From contig CALVRP010000123.1 in assembly GCA_944358665.1 (NCBI GenBank), positions 1 through 9,734 on the forward strand: 9,734 nucleotides of DNA, written 5' to 3'. Made by a program: the position numbers and the translations under genes. This DNA is from an uncultured Bacilli bacterium. GTDB taxonomy: Bacteria; Bacillota_I; Bacilli_A; RF39; UBA660. The notes beneath the pieces were generated by a model. The model was not told the origin of the DNA. It saw only the letters and a program-made list of their open reading frames with translations, and did not search any database. Positions 5,037 through 9,734 of the stretch are shown one piece after another; position 1 is the stretch's first letter; each line of letters starts with the position of its first letter.

Positions 5037-6266
5037 ATGCAGACAAAATTTTTACCAATTATTTTAGGAACTGATGCTAATGCTTATGGAATGGCTCGTT
5101 CATTTTATGATGAATATAATGTTAAACCACTTGCTCTTGGTAAAGTTGCTTTAAAAGAAACTAAAAACAGTAAAATTATTGATACCATGATTATACCAAA
5201 TTTAGATCAAAAAGAAATCTTTTTAAAAACTCTTTTTGATATTAAGGATCAATATAAAGATACTGATAAATTTATTTTAATTTCTTGTGCCGAGTGGTAT
5301 ACAGATTTAATATTAGAAAACAAAAAAGAATTAGAAAATGATTTTATCTTACCTTTTATGGATAAAGGTTTAAAAGATAAACTAGAAAATAAAGCTTCGT
5401 TTTACGAAATGTGTGAAAAATATAATTTAGATTATCCCGCAACTTATATCATCACTTATGAAAATAAAGATGATATAAAATTACCATTTGACTTTCCAGT
5501 TGCGGTTAAACCTTCAAATAGTACCGACTATTCTAAAGTGGAATTTACTGGTAAAGAAAAAAGCTATAAAGCTAAAACAAAAGATGAATTAAATAAAATT
5601 GTTAAAAATATCTATTCATCAGCTTACCGTTCAAAAATTGTTGTTCAAGACTTTATTCCGGGTAATGATGATACTATGTGGGTTTTAAATTGTTATTCTA
5701 ATAAAAAAGGCAAAGTTAAAATGATGTGTCTTGGACAATGTATTTTAGAAGAACACACTCCTTATGGGATTGGTAATTATAAAGCGATCATTTCTAAGGG
5801 TAATGATGAAATTTATAAAAAGATTCAAAATTTTTTAGAAGATATTCATTATGTTGGCTTCTCTAATTTTGATTTAAAATATGATTATCGTGACAAAAAA
5901 TATAAATTATTTGAAATTAACATTAGACAAGGTAGAAGTAGTTACTTTACTACGGCCACGGGATTTAATTTAGCTAAATATCTTGTAGAAGATTATATTT
6001 TAAACACCGATAATCCTACTGAATATAATACTAATAATCATCTTTGGTTAGCAGCCCCAGTAAAAGTATTAAAAAAATATGCACCAAATAAAGAAGTTTT
6101 AGAAGAAGCTTTAAAATTAATCAAGGATAAGAAATATAGTTTTACCTTAAAAAACCCTAAAGATAAAAGTATATATAGATGGTTTTGGACAAACGTAATT
6201 TATTTTAAAGATTATAAAAGGTACAAAATGTATCCACCAACGATTGAGGTGTACGATGAAAAATAG
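5037..6266 (+). CDS. D-aspartate ligase, ATP-grasp (Asl/Aslfm type)
   Basis: A 409-residue cytosolic ATP-grasp ligase that very probably attaches D-Asp to the side-chain amine of L-Lys in the peptidoglycan precursor, as Aslfm of Enterococcus faecium and AslA of Lactococcus lactis do. The N terminus FLPIILGTDANAYGMARSF (5-23), followed by LALGK (32-36) and later KASFYEMCEKYNLDYP (119-134), closely resembles Aslfm as I remember it, and the length is close (Aslfm is about 420). ATP-grasp landmarks are PVAVKPSN (154-161) with nucleotide-binding Lys158, VVQDFIPG (202-209), and FEINIRQGRSS (292-302) with Glu293 and Asn295 as Mg ligands. There is no signal peptide. The ATG is six bases from AAAGGTGA and directly follows a promoter. 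The gene overlaps the racemase gene by 11 bases. A racemase and an amidotransferase next door support the D-Asp assignment over other ATP-grasp substrates. Confidence 0.88.
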   Translation: MQTKFLPIILGTDANAYGMARSFYDEYNVKPLALGKVALKETKNSKIIDTMIIPNLDQKEIFLKTLFDIKDQYKDTDKFILISCAEWYTDLILENKKELENDFILPFMDKGLKDKLENKASFYEMCEKYNLDYPATYIITYENKDDIKLPFDFPVAVKPSNSTDYSKVEFTGKEKSYKAKTKDELNKIVKNIYSSAYRSKIVVQDFIPGNDDTMWVLNCYSNKKGKVKMMCLGQCILEEHTPYGIGNYKAIISKGNDEIYKKIQNFLEDIHYVGFSNFDLKYDYRDKKYKLFEINIRQGRSSYFTTATGFNLAKYLVEDYILNTDNPTEYNTNNHLWLAAPVKVLKKYAPNKEVLEEALKLIKDKKYSFTLKNPKDKSIYRWFWTNVIYFKDYKRYKMYPPTIEVYDEK

Positions 6267-6942
6267 TTTAGGTATTATTGGTGGTGTTGGACCACTTGCT
6301 AGTAGTTATTTATATGAAATGATTACCAAAAAAACAAAAGCAAATAAAGATCAAGAACATTTAGATATTATTTTATTAAGTCATGCGAGTATTCCTGATA
6401 GAACAGCATATATTTTAAATCATTCTAATGAAAATCCGTTTCCTTATTTATTAGAAGATTGCAAGTTATTACAAAAATTAGGAGCAAAAATGATTGTTAT
6501 ACCTTGTAATACTTCATGCTATTTCCATGAGCTTCTCCAAAAGGAAATCGATATTCCAATAAATAATATGGTTAAGGACACGGCAGAATATCTAGATAAT
6601 AAAAATATTAAAAAAGTAGCTATTCTCGCAACTACAGGAACTATAAAGTCAAAACTTTATCAAAATGAATTAGATAAACATAATATTGATTACGTCTTAC
6701 CAGATCAAGATAAAGTTATGAATATTATTTACAACTACATAAAAGCCGGCAAAACTATAGACGAAGATATTTGGGATGACTTAATAAATGATTTAGATGT
6801 AGAAGCTTATATTTTAGGATGTACTGAACTTTCAGTAGTTAAAAAAGATTTAAAATTAAATAAAGCATTTATTGATCCGTTAGAAGTTGAAACTGAAATT
6901 ATTTTAAATTTTTTCGGTAAACAGACACAAGAGAGGATGTGA
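6256..6942 (+). CDS. Aspartate racemase (Asp/Glu racemase family)
   Basis: A 228-residue, PLP-independent amino-acid racemase that should supply D-Asp from L-Asp for the ligase encoded just upstream. GIIGGVGPLAS (6-16) is the N-terminal signature. SIPDRT (45-50) is typical of the aspartate racemase branch. PCNTS (83-87) and GCTELS (188-193) carry the two catalytic cysteines, Cys84 and Cys189, which swap the proton on opposite faces of the substrate. The length is standard. I choose the ATG at 6256-6258 because GAGG (6246-6249) lies six bases before it; an in-frame TTG at 6244 has no such site and overlaps the GAGG. The gene overlaps the ligase by 11 bases and ends with TGA four bases before the next ATG, so all three are one operon. 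Glutamate racemase (MurI) is less likely because of the PDRT motif and the context. Confidence 0.9.
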   Translation: MKNSLGIIGGVGPLASSYLYEMITKKTKANKDQEHLDIILLSHASIPDRTAYILNHSNENPFPYLLEDCKLLQKLGAKMIVIPCNTSCYFHELLQKEIDIPINNMVKDTAEYLDNKNIKKVAILATTGTIKSKLYQNELDKHNIDYVLPDQDKVMNIIYNYIKAGKTIDEDIWDDLINDLDVEAYILGCTELSVVKKDLKLNKAFIDPLEVETEIILNFFGKQTQERM

Positions 6943-6946
6943 AACC

Positions 6947-8773
6947 ATGTGTGGATTTTGTGGTTTTATTAATAAAAAAGAAAAACAAGATATTAAAAAA
7001 ATGAATGCGGCTATCGCCCATCGTGGTCCTGATGATGAAAACTATTATATTGATGATAATATCGCCATGGGTTTTAGAAGACTTAGTATCATCGACTTAA
7101 AAGGTGGTCGTCAACCAATTAGTAATGAAGATGATACGAAGATTATTACCTTTAATGGTGAAATATATAATTTCAAAGATATCAAAGAAGATTTAATTAA
7201 TAAAGGGCATATTTTTAAAACTAATACCGATACCGAAGTTATCTTACACGGTTATGAAGAATATGGAGAAAAAATATTAGATAAACTAAGAGGAATGTTC
7301 GCGTTTGTTATTTGGGATAAAAATAATAAAAAATTATTTGGAGCCCGTGATCATTTTGGTCAAAAACCATTTTACTACGCTAATATGAATGGTACATTTA
7401 TGTATGCTTCAGAAATAAAATGTTTTTTAAAACACCCTGATTTTATTAAAGAAGTTAATAAAAAATCTTTAAAATCTTACTTAACCTTTCAAACATCAGT
7501 ATTTGAAGAAACTTTCTTTAAAGGCGTTTTTAAATTAAAACCGGGACATTACTTTATCTATGACATGGAAAATAATACCATTAATACTCACGAATATTAT
7601 AAAATTAAATTTAATCCCAAACACGAAGACTTTGATAAATTAGTAAAAGAAATCGACGAAACAATTACCTCTTCTATTGATACCCATTTAATTAGTGATG
7701 TCGAAATTGGAGCCTATTTATCAGGAGGCATCGACTCTTCATATGTTGCCTCTTATTTAAAACCAGACAAAACATTTAGCGTTGGATTTAACTTTAAAGA
7801 TTTTAATGAGGTTCCTTTAGCTAAAGAACTTTCTGATATGTTAGGAATTGAAAATAAAAGTGAAATAATTAATTCTGATGATTTCTTTAATAGTATTGAT
7901 AAAGTTCAATACTATTCTGATGAACCAAATGCTAATCTTTCTGCCGTTCCATTATACTTTTTATCAGCCTTAGCTAGTAAAGATGTTAAAGTTGTTCTAT
8001 CAGGTGAAGGTGCTGATGAATTATTTGGCGGATACATCGATTATAAAGAAGATGATCTACTTCTTAAATATCGTAAATTGCCAAAATTTATTCGTAAAAC
8101 TCTTAAAGCCATAGTAACTCCTTTACCTCATTTTCACGGAAGAAACTTTTTAATAAAAGGCGGTAGTTCAGTTGAGGAATATTACATCGGTAATGCTTTT
8201 GTTTTTGACAACAAAGAAGCAAATGATATTTTAACAAATGAATATAAAACTAATATCAATTATCAAGATATTACTAAACCTTATTATGATAAAGTTAAAG
8301 ATGAAGATGATGTAACAAAAAAACAATATTTGGATATGCACTTTTGGCTTCCTAATGATATTTTACTTAAAGCTGATAAAATGAGTATGGCTAACTCCCT
8401 AGAGCTTAGAGTGCCAATTCTAGATAAAGAAGTATTTGAAGTTGCAAGTAAAGTACCCTCAGAATATAAAATAACTCATGATACGACCAAATATATTTTA
8501 AGACAAGCTGCTTCTACAAGAATTCCAGAAGCATGGTATAAAAGAAGAAAAAAAGGGTTCCCTGTACCAATTAATGAATGGTTTAAAGAAGATAAATATT
8601 ATAATATTGTTAAAAAAATGTTTAATGAAAAATTTGCTAAAGAATTCTTCGATGTTGACAAAATAAATAAATTACTAGACGATCATTATCATGGCAAGAA
8701 AAATAATTGCCGTAAAATTTGGAATATCTATGTATATTTAGTTTGGTATAAAAAATTCTTTGTAGAAATGTAA
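6947..8773 (+). CDS. Asparagine synthase-type amidotransferase, probably D-Asp bridge amidation (AsnH-like)
   Basis: A 608-residue glutamine-dependent enzyme. The N-terminal class II glutaminase domain begins with Cys2 after Met1 (MCGFCGF), with HRGPDD (25-30), RRLSIID (44-50), NGEIYN (70-75) and Asp95. The C-terminal ATP-pyrophosphatase domain has the SGGIDSS P-loop (259-265) and SGEGADELFGG (352-362), then ADKMSMA and RRKKGFPVPINEW near the end. All catalytic landmarks are present. In Lactococcus lactis the paralogue AsnH amidates the D-Asp of the peptidoglycan bridge to D-Asn. Being last in an operon with D-Asp ligase and racemase points to the same job here; sequence alone cannot exclude an ordinary AsnB making free L-Asn. 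The ATG lies four bases after the racemase stop, with GAGAGGATG as its binding site. The stop codon lies inside the terminator hairpin. Confidence 0.9.
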   Translation: MCGFCGFINKKEKQDIKKMNAAIAHRGPDDENYYIDDNIAMGFRRLSIIDLKGGRQPISNEDDTKIITFNGEIYNFKDIKEDLINKGHIFKTNTDTEVILHGYEEYGEKILDKLRGMFAFVIWDKNNKKLFGARDHFGQKPFYYANMNGTFMYASEIKCFLKHPDFIKEVNKKSLKSYLTFQTSVFEETFFKGVFKLKPGHYFIYDMENNTINTHEYYKIKFNPKHEDFDKLVKEIDETITSSIDTHLISDVEIGAYLSGGIDSSYVASYLKPDKTFSVGFNFKDFNEVPLAKELSDMLGIENKSEIINSDDFFNSIDKVQYYSDEPNANLSAVPLYFLSALASKDVKVVLSGEGADELFGGYIDYKEDDLLLKYRKLPKFIRKTLKAIVTPLPHFHGRNFLIKGGSSVEEYYIGNAFVFDNKEANDILTNEYKTNINYQDITKPYYDKVKDEDDVTKKQYLDMHFWLPNDILLKADKMSMANSLELRVPILDKEVFEVASKVPSEYKITHDTTKYILRQAASTRIPEAWYKRRKKGFPVPINEWFKEDKYYNIVKKMFNEKFAKEFFDVDKINKLLDDHYHGKKNNCRKIWNIYVYLVWYKKFFVEM

Positions 8774-8787
8774 TTTCTACTTTTTTT
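8762..8787 (+). terminator. Intrinsic terminator of the D-Asp bridge operon
   Basis: GTAGAAAT (8762-8769) pairs perfectly with ATTTCTAC (8773-8780) around a three-base loop, followed by seven T (8781-8787). The TAA stop of the amidotransferase gene (8771-8773) lies at the loop. Confidence 0.92.
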
Positions 8788-8795
8788 GATTTATT

Positions 8796-8822
8796 AAAAA
8801 AAAATATAGCTTCAGCTATATT
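8796..8822 (-). terminator. Intrinsic terminator of the sufB/small membrane protein unit
   Basis: On the reverse strand AATATAGC (8815-8822) and GCTATATT (8803-8810) form an eight-pair stem with a TGAA loop, followed by a T tract (8796-8804). It overlaps the stop codon of the small membrane protein gene and faces the plus-strand terminator only eight bases away. Confidence 0.9.
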
Positions 8823-9156
8823 ACTTACAATTTAATTCTACTTCGGTTTTAGTAACTTTTCCAGTATTATAATCAATTGTGATTTTTACTGTAGAATCAT
8901 CTTCACAATCATTAAAGTTAGATAAATCATAATCAGCATCTTCTTCATTAGCTTTCTTTAAATCCGCTAAAGTAACTTCATAAATATTACTTCCAGTATT
9001 TGCACTCATATAATTATCGAAATAATCCTCTGCCATTGGCGTCAACTCATTTTCTAGTTTTTTATTAGTCTCTTCTTTGTTATAAAAATAGAAAACACCC
9101 ACACCAGCAACAATAACTACTAATATTATAACAATTATTATTTTTGTTTTCCCCAT
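8821..9156 (-). CDS. Small membrane-anchored protein of unknown function
   Basis: A 111-residue protein with one N-terminal membrane helix (about 5-25, IIIVIILVVIVAGVGVFYF) after a short positive MGKTK, so the rest is predicted to lie outside the cell. There is no lipobox cysteine; the helix probably remains as an anchor. The outer domain (30-111) is acidic, with a helical start (ELTPMAEDYFDNYM) and strand-like repeats near the end (STVKITIDYNTGKVTKTEVELNC). Cys84 and Cys110 are the only cysteines and could form a disulfide. I do not recognise a family. A strong TAGGAGGG site lies seven bases before the ATG (9154-9156). The gene starts 10 bases after sufB ends and is followed by a terminator, so it is the last gene of the suf operon; nothing in the protein suggests a role in Fe-S assembly. 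Confidence 0.82.
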   Translation of the reverse strand: MGKTKIIIVIILVVIVAGVGVFYFYNKEETNKKLENELTPMAEDYFDNYMSANTGSNIYEVTLADLKKANEEDADYDLSNFNDCEDDSTVKITIDYNTGKVTKTEVELNCK

Positions 9157-9166
9157 ATTATCCCTC

Positions 9167-9734
9167 CTAAAAATACTTTTTAAGTAATGCGGTAAGTTCT
9201 ACCGCATACTCCATTGGCAAATTTTCTCTAAACTCATCAACAAATCCCATAATAAGTAATTCTTTGGCTTTTTCTTCATCAAGGCCTCTACTCATTAAAT
9301 AAAATAACTTATCTTTATCTAACTTAGTAACTGTTGCTTCGTGTTCTAAATAAGATGAATTATTTTTAACAATATTTTTCGGTATTGTATCACTTTTGGA
9401 TTTATCATCTAATATTATTGTATCACATTTTACTATACTTTTAGCATTTTTTGCACAAGAATCGATATAAACTGTCCCGCGATAGCTCGCATCGCCTCCC
9501 GATGAAGCAATCGACTTACTAATTATTTTGCTTTCCGTATTAGGTGCCAAATGAATCATTTTGGCTCCCGCATCTTGAATTTGGCCTTCAGATGCTACTG
9601 CAATTGAAATACAATTTCCCTTTGCTTTTTCACCTTTTAATATACAGGTAGGATATTTCATATTAATTTTAGAGCCAATATTACCGTCAATCCATTCCAT
9701 AACCCCACCTTCTAAGACTTCGGCTCTTTTAGCC
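9167..9734 (-). CDS. sufB: Fe-S cluster scaffold SufB, C-terminal part (runs off right edge)
   Basis: SufB forms the SufBC2D complex, on which Fe-S clusters are assembled in the cytoplasm. 188 residues of the C-terminal half are visible; the frame is open to the window edge (an in-frame ATG at 9698-9700 is internal, because the coding continues upstream with KRAEVLEGGVMEW). Family landmarks are EWIDGNIGSKINMKYP (about 13-28), SYRGTVYID (83-91), IVKCDTIILD (100-109) with the conserved Cys thought to accept sulfur in the E. coli protein, and YLEHEATVTK (128-137) with the conserved His, then LFYLMSRGLDEEKA near 143-156. SufD is excluded by these motifs. In Bacilli sufB is normally the last gene of sufCDSUB, which fits its being followed here by one small unrelated gene and a terminator. 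The upstream suf genes should lie beyond the right edge. Confidence 0.95.
   Translation of the reverse strand, partial: AKRAEVLEGGVMEWIDGNIGSKINMKYPTCILKGEKAKGNCISIAVASEGQIQDAGAKMIHLAPNTESKIISKSIASSGGDASYRGTVYIDSCAKNAKSIVKCDTIILDDKSKSDTIPKNIVKNNSSYLEHEATVTKLDKDKLFYLMSRGLDEEKAKELLIMGFVDEFRENLPMEYAVELTALLKKYF

Noticed and set aside
6244..6255. TTG as the start of the racemase
   Set aside because: The GAGG at 6246-6249 is the ribosome binding site for the ATG at 6256 and overlaps the TTG; the family N terminus begins at the ATG.
9698..9700. ATG as the start of the gene at the right edge
   Set aside because: Codons further upstream continue the SufB family sequence (KRAEVLEGGVMEW), so the ATG is an internal methionine of a partial gene.
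1..9734. CRISPR, insertion sequence, phage, tRNA or rRNA content
   Set aside because: No direct-repeat arrays, terminal inverted repeats, transposase-like frames or cloverleaf/rRNA signatures were seen on either strand.

Overview
This window reads as a low-GC (roughly 30% G+C) Bacillota chromosome, probably class Bacilli and possibly an uncultured gut lineage. The grounds are AT-rich codon use, AGGAGG-type ribosome binding sites, a T-box leader, and a sufB followed by a small membrane protein. TGA ends the racemase gene at 6940-6942 and tryptophans are TGG, so the standard bacterial code applies and the recoded Mycoplasma code does not. No tRNA, rRNA, CRISPR array, insertion sequence or phage gene is visible. 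The ordinary genes are tightly packed and look chromosomal.

Layout. From about 4780 down to 1 everything lies on the minus strand in three units. (i) Two small coupled genes (4749-3938): a degenerate gluzincin-like protein and an unrecognised 90-residue protein, ended by a hairpin that contains the stop codon. (ii) An atypical Mur ligase and an alpha/beta hydrolase (3881-1749), abutting with no gap. (iii) A T-box leader (about 1711-1488), then an unrecognised 299-residue protein (1461-562) overlapping the start of valS, which runs off the left edge. On the plus strand, from a promoter near 5013, a three-gene operon occupies 5037-8773: D-aspartate ligase (ATP-grasp), aspartate racemase and an asparagine synthase-type amidotransferase. 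It ends at a strong terminator facing a second terminator for the minus-strand pair sufB (partial, right edge) and a small membrane-anchored protein.

How the genes work together. The plus-strand operon reads as a complete route to the D-Asp/D-Asn peptidoglycan cross-bridge. The racemase makes D-Asp, the ATP-grasp ligase (Asl/Aslfm type) attaches it to the side-chain amine of L-Lys in the peptidoglycan precursor, and the amidotransferase (AsnH-like) converts the bridge D-Asp to D-Asn. This predicts an L-Lys-type wall with a D-Asx bridge. The Mur ligase encoded divergently, two transcription units away, may also act in the wall, but its substrate cannot be read from the sequence. The T-box arrangement (candidate GUU specifier, UGGU bulge matching an A73 tRNA) fits control of valS by uncharged tRNA-Val and puts the unknown 299-residue protein under the same control.

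The most interesting items are the three-gene D-Asx bridge cassette, the orphan Mur ligase/hydrolase pair, the metallopeptidase-like protein whose HExxH reads HWLMH, and the unknown gene between the T-box and an archaeal/rickettsial-type ValS.
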